Source: Pirellulaceae bacterium
Lineage (GTDB): Bacteria; Planctomycetota; Planctomycetia; Pirellulales; Pirellulaceae
NCBI GenBank assembly: GCA_013002105.1
Contig: JABDKS010000408.1
Span: 1-7,287 of the forward strand
DNA: 7,287 nt
Direction: 5' to 3'
Shown piece after piece: positions 1-6,753 of the stretch. The position numbers and the translations under genes are program-made. Position 1 is the stretch's first letter. Each line of letters begins with the position of its first letter. The notes under the pieces were generated by a model. The model saw only the letters and a list, made by a program, of their open reading frames with translations. It was not told where the DNA came from and ran no database searches.

Positions 1-1002
1 CATCATGCTTGTTGCGACGGATCGGGCGCGTTTGCCTTGATCAACGACTTGCTCATTGCCTATGCGTTAGAGCAGGGCGACAAAGCGGGCGTTCAGGCCA
101 ACAACACCGCCATCAAACCGATGGACGTGATTCGGCTGGCCCATCGTAACCGATTCGACCTGACGTTCGGCCGAATGGTTCGGATGGTTCCGAAGCTCGC
201 TATCGGATTATTGGGAGTGCGTCAATTCGTGATGCGAAATCCGACGTCGCTTTCCGCCAATCCACCGGTGCCCCTGGAACAGTCCACGCCGAGCGGATAT
301 CCGCGCGTGATCGCGTTCAGATTGCGGTCGGACGATGCAAATCGCATACAGAAAACGGCTCGTCGCAATAACGTCACGCCGAATCAACTATTCACCAGTG
401 ATCTCTTTCTTGCCATTGACGATTGGCGATCCGCGATAGGACTAGTAACAGATCGCTGGATCCGGTTCTCGATTCCTATCAATGTCCGAACAGATAAAGA
501 TTTCTCGATGCCTGCGGCCAACAAGGTCAGCATGGTGTTTCTGGATCGACGTGGTGATCATTTTCGCAATCCCAGCGCGTTGCTGCATGGTATTCGCGAT
601 GAGTTGCAGCTGATCTCGCGGAATCGGCTTGAGTTGATGTTCTTGATATCTCTCTGGTTAGCCCGACGATTCCGGGGGAACGCGGCAGCGGCGGCGAAGA
701 CGGATAGCTGCCAGTCGACCACGTTGCTTACCAACGTCGGGTCACCGTTTAAACGATCGCCTTTCTTGCAGAATGCTGGAAAGTTGGTCGTCAGCGACTT
801 GGTGCTCGAGAAATTCGAAGTTGTCGCGCCGCTACGCGCGTACACAGACGTTGCGTTCTCAATTGGCGAATACGCAGGTGATTATCACATCACTATGCAT
901 TGGGACCCACGCACGATCTCGTCGCAGCAGGCCGAGGCCCTGATGGCGGCGTACGTGAAACGTCTTCGCAATCCGAACTACGACGAAACGTCTGACGGCT
1001 AA
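1..1002 (+). CDS. Condensation-domain-like acyltransferase (PapA / NRPS C-domain superfamily), N-terminus outside window
   Basis: The frame is open from base 1 to a TAA at 1000-1002, giving 333 residues. The first seven residues read HHACCDG, an exact match to the HHxxxDG motif of chloramphenicol-acetyltransferase-fold condensation enzymes (NRPS C-domains, PapA acyltransferases, WS/DGAT). In that family the second His is the general base for acyl transfer. The motif normally lies about 120-140 residues into the protein, so roughly that much is missing upstream; the TTG at 37 is not the real start. Later family-like signatures are PINVR (residues 159-163), NKVSMVF (174-180) and LTNVGSP (243-249), the last in the region expected for the second half of the fold. 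No clear DFGW motif is visible, and no adenylation or carrier domain follows, so this is a stand-alone acyltransferase and not an NRPS module. Substrate unknown; likely cytoplasmic or membrane-associated. It converges with the MMPL gene that ends at 1101. Confidence 0.8.
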   Translation, partial: HHACCDGSGAFALINDLLIAYALEQGDKAGVQANNTAIKPMDVIRLAHRNRFDLTFGRMVRMVPKLAIGLLGVRQFVMRNPTSLSANPPVPLEQSTPSGYPRVIAFRLRSDDANRIQKTARRNNVTPNQLFTSDLFLAIDDWRSAIGLVTDRWIRFSIPINVRTDKDFSMPAANKVSMVFLDRRGDHFRNPSALLHGIRDELQLISRNRLELMFLISLWLARRFRGNAAAAAKTDSCQSTTLLTNVGSPFKRSPFLQNAGKLVVSDLVLEKFEVVAPLRAYTDVAFSIGEYAGDYHITMHWDPRTISSQQAEALMAAYVKRLRNPNYDETSDG

Positions 1003-1077
1003 ATACGAATTCGATTCCGCACGCCGAATTTCGCAATCGACTGCTTGATAGGTTTTCAACCGGCGGCTGACCGCAAT

Positions 1078-1112
1078 ACAGTTCGGCTTGTTCGGCTTGC
1101 CTACTGTTTTTT
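1078..1112. repeat. 9-bp tandem repeat and T-tract between convergent genes
   Basis: The unit TTCGGCTTG occurs twice head to tail (1082-1090 and 1091-1099). It is flanked by the short inverted pair ACAGT (1078-1082) and ACTGT (1103-1107), and a run of seven T follows (1107-1113). Read on the plus strand this could be a weak terminator for the acyltransferase gene, but a five-base stem with a 20-base loop is poor. The minus-strand stop codon of the MMPL gene (1101-1103) lies inside it. The repeat itself is certain; a terminator role is only possible. Confidence 0.35.
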
Positions 1113-3413
1113 TGAGTCCGCAAGAAACAGATTGCTAAATCGGCCCAGCAGGACCGCTGGCAGGAGCAACAGGTCCCCAATTAGAGCGGCAGCCAGTAAT
1201 CCCATCATCATTCCCGCGAATCGCTGGGTCGGAACGAAGTCGCTCCACAGATAGAGCACTAGCCCAGCCGACAAGATCAAGCTGGTTTGCGTCATCGCGC
1301 GGCCACAATGATAGTAGCAATCACGGACGGCCTCTTGCGGTGATAGTCCGGCGGCGGTTTGCCGACGATACCAAATCAGAAAATGTAACGTATCATCGAC
1401 GGCAATTCCCAGTGCCACACTAGCTGTCATTACCGATCCGATATCGACGGGGATCTCGCTCCAACCCATCCAACCAAAGAGTAGAAATGTCGGAAACAGG
1501 TTGGGCAGCATGACCATGATGCCGGCGAAGAATTGTCGTAAGAGAACGATCATCACGAGTGCCACCAGCGTGAAAGCGGTCAAATAACTCACGAACAGAT
1601 CGTCTAACAACCCACGTTGAGCTTGGTAGGCTACTGGTAGACTACCGGTGTAAATCGCTGTGACGGTATCGTCGGATCGTGCGGACAAAAACGGGTTCAA
1701 TCGATTGCGAATTTGATCAAGGAATATTCCATAGTCGATGTCTTCGATGGCCGAGACACGCGTACCGATTCGCCACGACTGGCCTTGTTCGTCGATCGCT
1801 AAATAGCCGATGTCGATAAGGTGTTGGCGAGCGTCGTAAAACTGTCGATTCATAACGGCACGCCGCGCCGTGGCGCGTACTCCATGTCCACGCGGTATGT
1901 TCGGCAGGAACGTGGCTGCAGAGAGTGTCCCGCCGACATCGTCCAACGTCGCAATTCGCACATGGGCGTCACGCACAAGTTCGATTCTTTCCAAGGTTGA
2001 CATCTCGTTTTCCGGCGAAAATCGAATGACCACTTCGAATGGAACGAGCGGTCCGAGTCGATCCTCCATCCAACGGTAGTTGCTCAAAATCCGGCTATCG
2101 TCTTTGAATAATGCGCGAATGTTGACCGACGTTTCGATGGACCCGACACCGACCGCAAGAACGCACATTGCGACAGCGAATATTGCGACAATTAGATTCG
2201 GTGCTCGGCCGATAAAAGCTGCGAGACCGTCTGCACATCGGGTGTACTGAGTTGTCCAACGGTTGATTCCACGTTTCGATCGAGAATTTATTTTCGACTG
2301 CATATCCATGCCAAAGGGCAGTAGCAGAAACAACACTGCCACAGTGAGACTGATGCCGAGACATGAAAAAAGACTAAAATCACGAATCGGCGTCATCACG
2401 CTGACAGACAAGGATGCCAGGCCAATCACGGTCGTGAATGTCGCCAGTACGCAAGGAAGCCAGCCGTTGTTGATCGCCACACGCGTTGCGTTGCTGGACT
2501 GCTGTGAATTCGCATCCCGGTAGTAGTTCGACAGATGAACACCTGCCGATACGGTCAACGCATACACGAGCACCGGCAACACGATCAGGATCGCGTTCAT
2601 CGGAGTGCCCTGCAAACTGACCATACCCAGCACCAAGCCTTGGCCGCAGCACGCCGCGGTGATGATGATTCCGGTCAGAATCCAAGACCGAAGGCAAATC
2701 CAGCACAGGATCACAACCAAGATCGCCGACGGTATCGTGTAGTTGTCGATCGATGCCATGCTTGCTTCGTCAATCGCCGATCCATCGACAACCGAACCGA
2801 CCATCACAAGTTCGTCAGCGTCAAGTTTCAGTGTGCCTGTCGCCGCTTCGCGTATCGCGGCGATGCTGTCATTCCTCGCACGACCTCCTTCCAAAGTTAG
2901 AGCAACCATCACCAAAGTGGACTCACGGTCGGATCCAAAGAAGCTGCCCGTCAATCTCGCCAACGCCGTCTGGCGCGTTAGTTGAAGCGGTTCCGCGGTT
3001 AGTCGCTCAAGAATCTCGGGGCCAGATGTCACGTATTGAAACAGCCGCTTGTTTCGCTTGGAATGCGATGCGTCGACAGGTTCCATGATGGCTTTGGAGA
3101 ACTCTGCCAAGCGATGATTATTGACGTCGCAATCCGGAAAACTCAGTAACACTGTCTCATGCCCGCGAAAGGCCTCGGTGAACCAAGTTGAGTCGCGCCG
3201 GTAATCTATCGTTTCTGGGACCCAGTACGCCGGCGCGTTGAACATCGATTCGAGAGAGCGTTGGGACGCCGTCGCCAACCATGGAGACATCATCGCAATG
3301 ATGATCAGCGAAATCGCAAAACGCCTAAAATTTGCTTTTGGAGTAATCAATACAGAATCGGTCGCCGCGATTGGATCTGGGTAGGTGATCGGGTCGACAA
3401 GAATTCTAGTCAC
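1101..3413 (-). CDS. MMPL/RND-family transporter (paralogue 1)
   Basis: This 770-residue inner-membrane protein has the two-fold RND plan. TM1 is at about 31-50, followed by a periplasmic domain to about 222. TM2-TM6 lie at about 226-368 and TM7 at 405-425. A second periplasmic domain runs to about 605, and TM8-TM12 lie at about 607-756. TM10 carries GIAVDD (669-674), the acidic proton-relay site typical of MMPL/RND exporters. The matching TM4 segment (about 276-296, with LVYALTVSAGVHL) has no acidic residue, so the halves are not equivalent. Such proteins export lipids or other hydrophobic compounds using the proton gradient; the cargo here is unknown. The GTG at 3413 is the first usual start after an in-frame stop (3441-3443) and leaves a 30-residue cytoplasmic leader. 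A TTG at 3350 is an alternative, and neither has a clear ribosome-binding site. It is a paralogue of the 4321-6555 product: both share PDC early in the first loop, WICLR in TM2 and a C-x-RAM stretch before TM11. Confidence 0.9.
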   Translation of the reverse strand: MTRILVDPITYPDPIAATDSVLITPKANFRRFAISLIIIAMMSPWLATASQRSLESMFNAPAYWVPETIDYRRDSTWFTEAFRGHETVLLSFPDCDVNNHRLAEFSKAIMEPVDASHSKRNKRLFQYVTSGPEILERLTAEPLQLTRQTALARLTGSFFGSDRESTLVMVALTLEGGRARNDSIAAIREAATGTLKLDADELVMVGSVVDGSAIDEASMASIDNYTIPSAILVVILCWICLRSWILTGIIITAACCGQGLVLGMVSLQGTPMNAILIVLPVLVYALTVSAGVHLSNYYRDANSQQSSNATRVAINNGWLPCVLATFTTVIGLASLSVSVMTPIRDFSLFSCLGISLTVAVLFLLLPFGMDMQSKINSRSKRGINRWTTQYTRCADGLAAFIGRAPNLIVAIFAVAMCVLAVGVGSIETSVNIRALFKDDSRILSNYRWMEDRLGPLVPFEVVIRFSPENEMSTLERIELVRDAHVRIATLDDVGGTLSAATFLPNIPRGHGVRATARRAVMNRQFYDARQHLIDIGYLAIDEQGQSWRIGTRVSAIEDIDYGIFLDQIRNRLNPFLSARSDDTVTAIYTGSLPVAYQAQRGLLDDLFVSYLTAFTLVALVMIVLLRQFFAGIMVMLPNLFPTFLLFGWMGWSEIPVDIGSVMTASVALGIAVDDTLHFLIWYRRQTAAGLSPQEAVRDCYYHCGRAMTQTSLILSAGLVLYLWSDFVPTQRFAGMMMGLLAAALIGDLLLLPAVLLGRFSNLFLADSKKQ

Positions 3414-3728
3414 CCGCCGCGGCAGCGCGACGACGACAATCTATTGAAATGCCGGGAATCCGGGTTTGACTATTTCTTGAGGCTTAGCCAACGTACCAGA
3501 GCGAGCAAGAATATCCCAATTCGATTGAATCCGGGGTCGACGACTGTGATCCTGCTTGATACCGCCGCATCTGCCTAGCCGGACGTCGACACGAGGTTTG
3601 ACACGATACGTCCCGTCGACACCGGTACGGATTTTCACGATCGCGACTCTACTCTAAAATAATATCAGGCGCTGAACTGCAATAGTGAAAATGGTAACCG
3701 CAACCGAGTGTGGCCCAAGTGATTACGA

Positions 3729-3744
3729 CGAGATCTCGATCGAG
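3729..3744. promoter_or_regulatory. Overlapping palindromes, possible operator
   Basis: Two perfect 10-base palindromes overlap: CGAGATCTCG (3729-3738) and CTCGATCGAG (3735-3744). Together they form alternating CGAG / CTCG / CGAG arms separated by AT. The site lies about 315 bases upstream of the MMPL gene that starts at 3413. Short palindromes of this kind can bind dimeric regulators, but chance is a fair explanation because TCGA-type words are common throughout this window. Confidence 0.2.
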
Positions 3745-3865
3745 TGTGAATCGAACGAGCTATTGTTCCTTCGTTGATGCCGAGGGGAAATAGAATGCCA
3801 TGCGAAATTTCCGCGGCATTCGAGTCATGGCGGTCAATCTTGGCACTCATTGCCATTGCTATTCG

Positions 3866-4263
3866 TTATTTTTGAGATGCAACGTAGGAGGTCACCGGCC
3901 TGTCGCGATCGAATCTCCGGAGTTGCCTTCGACTGACTTTCAAATAGGCGGTGTACCTGAACCAGTCGACAAACGGGCAGTATTGGACGCAAGAAAGCGA
4001 TTTTCTTAATGATTGGCCATCGTATTCAATGGTCGTCGACTCATTTTTCCGCAAGTTTTTTAGCCGTGTGGGAGGCCAACCGCCGTTACGCATGTCGAGG
4101 TCGCGATTCGCTTGGACGGCGTCAGTCGAGTTGAGCCAGGATCGGCAAGCAACAACGTACGACGAGAAAGAATCTACATGGTTACACGGCCCGCAAGCGG
4201 ACCGGCCATCGTGAATCGCCAACGACTCCGCGATCCTTGGTCCTGCTCCCACCGGCCATCGCG
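3866..4263 (-). repeat. Candidate dispersed intergenic repeat with a degenerate reading frame
   Basis: On the minus strand a 146-codon frame (4306-3866, TTG start) gives a peptide with WPPTRLKNLRKNESTTIEYD and then QYCPFVDWFRYTAYLK. It has no recognisable fold, no ribosome-binding site and an unusual residue mix. The peptide style matches my unverified recollection of short hypothetical proteins annotated many times in Rhodopirellula genomes, which would make this a repeat and not a gene. Imperfect copies of CACCGGCC followed by TCGCG occur near both ends (3893-3907 and 4250-4263) and could mark element borders. No transposase, clear terminal inverted repeat or target-site duplication is seen. 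The limits are approximate. The alternative is a small lineage-specific protein. Confidence 0.3.
4201..4261. repeat. 11-bp direct repeat, copies 50 bp apart
   Basis: ACCGGCCATCG occurs at 4201-4211 and again at 4251-4261. The second copy forms the left arm of the hairpin at 4249-4287; the first copy has no matching right arm nearby. This could be a partial duplication of the hairpin element or a remnant of a repeat border. Confidence 0.5.
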
Positions 4264-4287
4264 TAAACGCAATCGCGAGGCCGGTGG
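4249..4287 (-). terminator. Strong GC-rich hairpin downstream of MMPL paralogue 2
   Basis: The left arm CCACCGGCC (4249-4257) pairs perfectly with GGCCGGTGG (4279-4287). Inside it, after one bulged A (4258), TCGCG (4259-4263) pairs with CGCGA (4274-4278), leaving a 10-base loop. That makes 14 base pairs with one bulge. It begins 33 bases after the TAG of the minus-strand transporter gene, the usual place for a terminator or an mRNA 3'-end stabiliser. No T-tract follows on the minus strand, so it is not a classical intrinsic terminator. Termination aided by Rho, RNA protection or a repeat-element hairpin are all possible. Confidence 0.4.
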
Positions 4288-4320
4288 CATCGTGTCGTTG
4301 GTGCAACCTGCCTTTGACGA

Positions 4321-6555
4321 CTACTGCGCGTGCCGTTGATCATCTGATTGCGGGACGATGTCGCGAGCTTCATCGCGTGCGAAACGGAAGGTTTTCAATA
4401 ACGCTGGCAACAACACCAAATCGCACGCTAAGGCGATGGTGATCAACAGAATCAACAGACTTGCGAAACGCGTCATCGCGCTGAGCGGACTGAACAAAAA
4501 TGCGGACAGGCCCAGTCCTGTGATCAACGTCGTGTGGAACATGGCTCTGGAACACTGATGAAATGTGATTCGCAGCGCTTGCAGTGGTTTCAAATCAACG
4601 TCTCGCCGTAGATCCTGAAACCGAAGCATGAAATGGGTGGTGTCGTCCACTGCGATTCCCAGCGCTACGCAAGCTGTCATCGCCATTCCAATGTCAATTG
4701 GATAGTCCAGCCAGCCGATGAGCCCGTAGGCGACCACGGCAGGACACACGTTGGGGATCATCGCCAATGCCCCTTGCTTGATTGAACGTAGCACTAACAT
4801 CATCAACGGACAGATCATCACAAATGCGAAAGCGAAGTTGCGATAGAGATCGTCCACCAATTCGTCTTGCGCCACGTGGTACAACAGCGAAACGCCCGTG
4901 TGCTGCACCGAAATGTCTGCACCCGGAACGGTTCCATTGATTGTCGCGATTGCCAGTTTCGGTAGTTCGTGCTTGATACCTTTAAAGTCCGTTGGTTCTA
5001 GAAACGGAAAGCGGACCGAGATACGCCAGGTTTCGGCATCATCATTGACAAGCAAATAGGACTTGGACGCTTGATCCCGCCGTGCTTGTTGAATCAGTTT
5101 TCGATAGGCCGACCGGGCGGCTGTCATTCGCAAACTGGTTCCCTGGGGCTCCTCGGGTAGCCATGCCGCGATGCTGAGCGCCGTCGAAACATGCGGCGAC
5201 GATTCGACAGCGGCTTGCACGTCGCGAATGATGCTCAACCGCTCATGAAATCCAGCCGCCGAAACATTGTCGAAAGTGACAAGCAATTCGGTTTGTTCGA
5301 CGGGACCAATGTGCGTTTCCAACCAGCCGATGTCCTGCATGACGGGCGCCGCGGACGAAAAATTTCGTTCCACTTCCAAATCGCTGCGTAAATAAAGCAA
5401 TCCTAACCCTGTCACCAAGGTCGCTGCGATGAAGGATAATGCGATGTAATTGGACCACGGTAGCAACCGATCGAGAAACGGCGACCGCGTGTGTCGATCG
5501 ACCGGTGTCACGTTTTTGGGATTCAACCAGTCGATCGCAATCGGGATCAGAAAAAGCTGACAAGCTAACGATGCGAGTACGCCGGCAGCACAAAACAATC
5601 CAAATTCGCGAATCGCAGAGAAGTTGCTGCGACACAGTGACAACATTCCTGCTGCTGTCGTTAGCGCTGATAACAGGCAGGGTTTCCAGCCAATCCGCAA
5701 AATGCGTGTCAGTAAGGGGTCTTCGCTGCGGGTGCGAGAGTAGTTGACTAAATGCAATGCCCCAGAGACCGACAGGATGTAGGCCAGCGACGGGATCACC
5801 GATGACAGGCCGCCCCACTTCGCACCCGAGAGTGTCACAATGGAGACGCTCAATCCCGCAGCGAGTCCACCGACCGCCAGGATGATAATCGTCAAGCCAA
5901 AATGCCGCAGACAGATCCAAGCGACGATGGTCGATATCACACAACTGGGGCCAACAAAATCGCGGATCGATGATCGAACGACGGCATCGCCATAGGCGCC
6001 CATTTGCGGATACCCAGCGAGGACCAAATCGTCCTCGGAAACGCCGATCGCCTCCTTTGCCGTCTGCTTTACCAACCCAATCATCGTCACGCGATCGTTC
6101 ATGCCGCGTTGGGTCAGCATCACGACAACGCACGTCGAACGTCCATCGGGACCAAAATAGATGCCGCTAAATCGCTCGATCACATCGGTGGGGGATTGCC
6201 TCCATTGGGTGATCAAGCGCCGAACCAGTTGCCGCCCCGACACGGCTTGTTCAATCAGGTCATCCTTGTCGTTTGCAATTAAGCTCGTCGAAAACTCGTC
6301 GGCACGCTTGTCGGTGATCGTACAATCCGGCCACGTGACCACCAGGAAATCGTCGACGCCGAAGGAGTCAACAAAATGGTTGTACAGTTCACGGTCGGGC
6401 GTTTCATCGGGTAGCCATTGAAACACATCCTCCATGTTCGATTCGAAATGCAGGTAGCCCAAGACACAGACAATCAGCCCGAGAGCATAAAACGCCAACG
6501 CGGATAATCGGTAACGTTTTACGGAGCGATTCCGAACCACATCGAGGCTCGACAC
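4321..6555 (-). CDS. MMPL/RND-family transporter (paralogue 2)
   Basis: This 744-residue inner-membrane protein has the same 12-helix, two-loop RND plan as its paralogue. TM1 lies at about 16-35, the first periplasmic domain (with WPDC at 75-78) follows to about 202, and TM2-TM6 lie at 203-340. TM7 is at 369-388, the second periplasmic domain runs to about 570, and TM8-TM12 lie at 570-721. GIAVDD (633-638) in TM10 is the expected proton-relay site, while TM4 (250-271, with LAYILSVSGALHLVNY) lacks an acidic residue. It is expected to be a proton-driven exporter of a lipid-like cargo. The start is uncertain. The frame opens at a TTG at 6639 directly after an in-frame TAA (6642-6640), but I prefer the GTG at 6555, which leaves the inverted repeat at 6582-6641 outside the coding region and gives a short basic leader. 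A GTG at 6540 is also possible. None has a clear ribosome-binding site. It lies 198 bases after the outer-membrane protein gene on the same strand, so co-transcription is possible. Confidence 0.88.
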   Translation of the reverse strand: MSSLDVVRNRSVKRYRLSALAFYALGLIVCVLGYLHFESNMEDVFQWLPDETPDRELYNHFVDSFGVDDFLVVTWPDCTITDKRADEFSTSLIANDKDDLIEQAVSGRQLVRRLITQWRQSPTDVIERFSGIYFGPDGRSTCVVVMLTQRGMNDRVTMIGLVKQTAKEAIGVSEDDLVLAGYPQMGAYGDAVVRSSIRDFVGPSCVISTIVAWICLRHFGLTIIILAVGGLAAGLSVSIVTLSGAKWGGLSSVIPSLAYILSVSGALHLVNYSRTRSEDPLLTRILRIGWKPCLLSALTTAAGMLSLCRSNFSAIREFGLFCAAGVLASLACQLFLIPIAIDWLNPKNVTPVDRHTRSPFLDRLLPWSNYIALSFIAATLVTGLGLLYLRSDLEVERNFSSAAPVMQDIGWLETHIGPVEQTELLVTFDNVSAAGFHERLSIIRDVQAAVESSPHVSTALSIAAWLPEEPQGTSLRMTAARSAYRKLIQQARRDQASKSYLLVNDDAETWRISVRFPFLEPTDFKGIKHELPKLAIATINGTVPGADISVQHTGVSLLYHVAQDELVDDLYRNFAFAFVMICPLMMLVLRSIKQGALAMIPNVCPAVVAYGLIGWLDYPIDIGMAMTACVALGIAVDDTTHFMLRFQDLRRDVDLKPLQALRITFHQCSRAMFHTTLITGLGLSAFLFSPLSAMTRFASLLILLITIALACDLVLLPALLKTFRFARDEARDIVPQSDDQRHAQ

Positions 6556-6581
6556 AGTGAGGCGGGGAGGGGGCGGCTCCG

Positions 6582-6641
6582 AATTACTTCGGTGGCACCG
6601 GTCAGGTGACAACTTAGTGCCAATGTGCCACCGGTTCAATT
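6582..6641. promoter_or_regulatory. Imperfect inverted repeat with clustered GTGCCA half-sites upstream of MMPL paralogue 2
   Basis: GGTGGCAC (6591-6598) and GTGCCACC (6625-6632) form a perfect 8-base inverted repeat. It extends outward with mismatches to AATT at 6582-6585 and 6638-6641, giving 17-base arms with four mismatches. Between the arms lie another GTGCCA (6617-6622), eight bases from the next one (6625-6630), and a related GGTGACAA (6605-6612). The position, 27 bases or more upstream of the preferred GTG start, fits an operator or a leader hairpin. It could also end the upstream outer-membrane protein transcript, although no T-tract follows. If translation instead begins at the TTG at 6639, the site would lie within the coding sequence. 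Confidence 0.35.
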
Positions 6642-6753
6642 ACGACCGCGACGAGACTGTTTTGACGCGGCCAGAGTACGGTACTGCGAAAGACGGATGT
6701 GTCACCAAAGTCCGCGTGCAGCCGTGGCCTACGAAACACAGACGTGTTGGTGC

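Larger units (their letters stand above)
3414..4320. other. 907-base gap between the two MMPL genes with no convincing gene
   Basis: No open frame here looks like a real protein. A 65-codon minus-strand frame (3638-3441, GTG start) is in frame with the downstream transporter but ends in TAG 27 bases before it, has no ribosome-binding site and shows no recognisable domain. An AT-rich block at 3645-3666 contains TATTAT on the minus strand (3664-3659), a possible -10 box for the gene starting at 3413, but I see no good -35 partner. GTCGAC occurs six times between 3393 and 4040. The part from about 3866 to 4263 looks like a repeat, and a strong hairpin lies at 4249-4287. A long leader or an independent promoter for paralogue 1 is likely, because the gap is too long for tight translational coupling. 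Confidence 0.6.

Noticed and set aside
2535..2900. 121-codon plus-strand open frame opposite MMPL paralogue 1
   Set aside because: It is antisense to conserved transporter helices, has a low-complexity Arg/His/Gln-rich composition and no family resemblance.
3441..3638. 65-codon minus-strand frame just upstream of and in frame with MMPL paralogue 1
   Set aside because: It has no ribosome-binding site and no recognisable family, and a TAG separates it from the transporter; transporters of this family do not need such an N-terminal extension.
3841..3857. TGGCAC-like sequence with TTGC nearby, considered as a sigma-54 promoter
   Set aside because: The GG and GC elements are not at the required 10-base spacing. 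The TGGCAC words near 6591-6632, tested on the minus strand, fail the same test.
3885..3892. TAGGAGG, a good Shine-Dalgarno match on the plus strand
   Set aside because: No ATG, GTG or TTG follows at a suitable distance, and no coding frame begins there.
4041..4062. Two plus-strand T-runs, considered as an intrinsic terminator
   Set aside because: No stable stem precedes them and no plus-strand gene lies upstream within the gap.
5243..6133. 296-codon minus-strand open frame inside MMPL paralogue 2
   Set aside because: It overlaps a well-supported transporter gene in another frame of the same strand; its product is rich in Arg, Asp, Cys and His with no domain pattern, as expected of a shadow frame.
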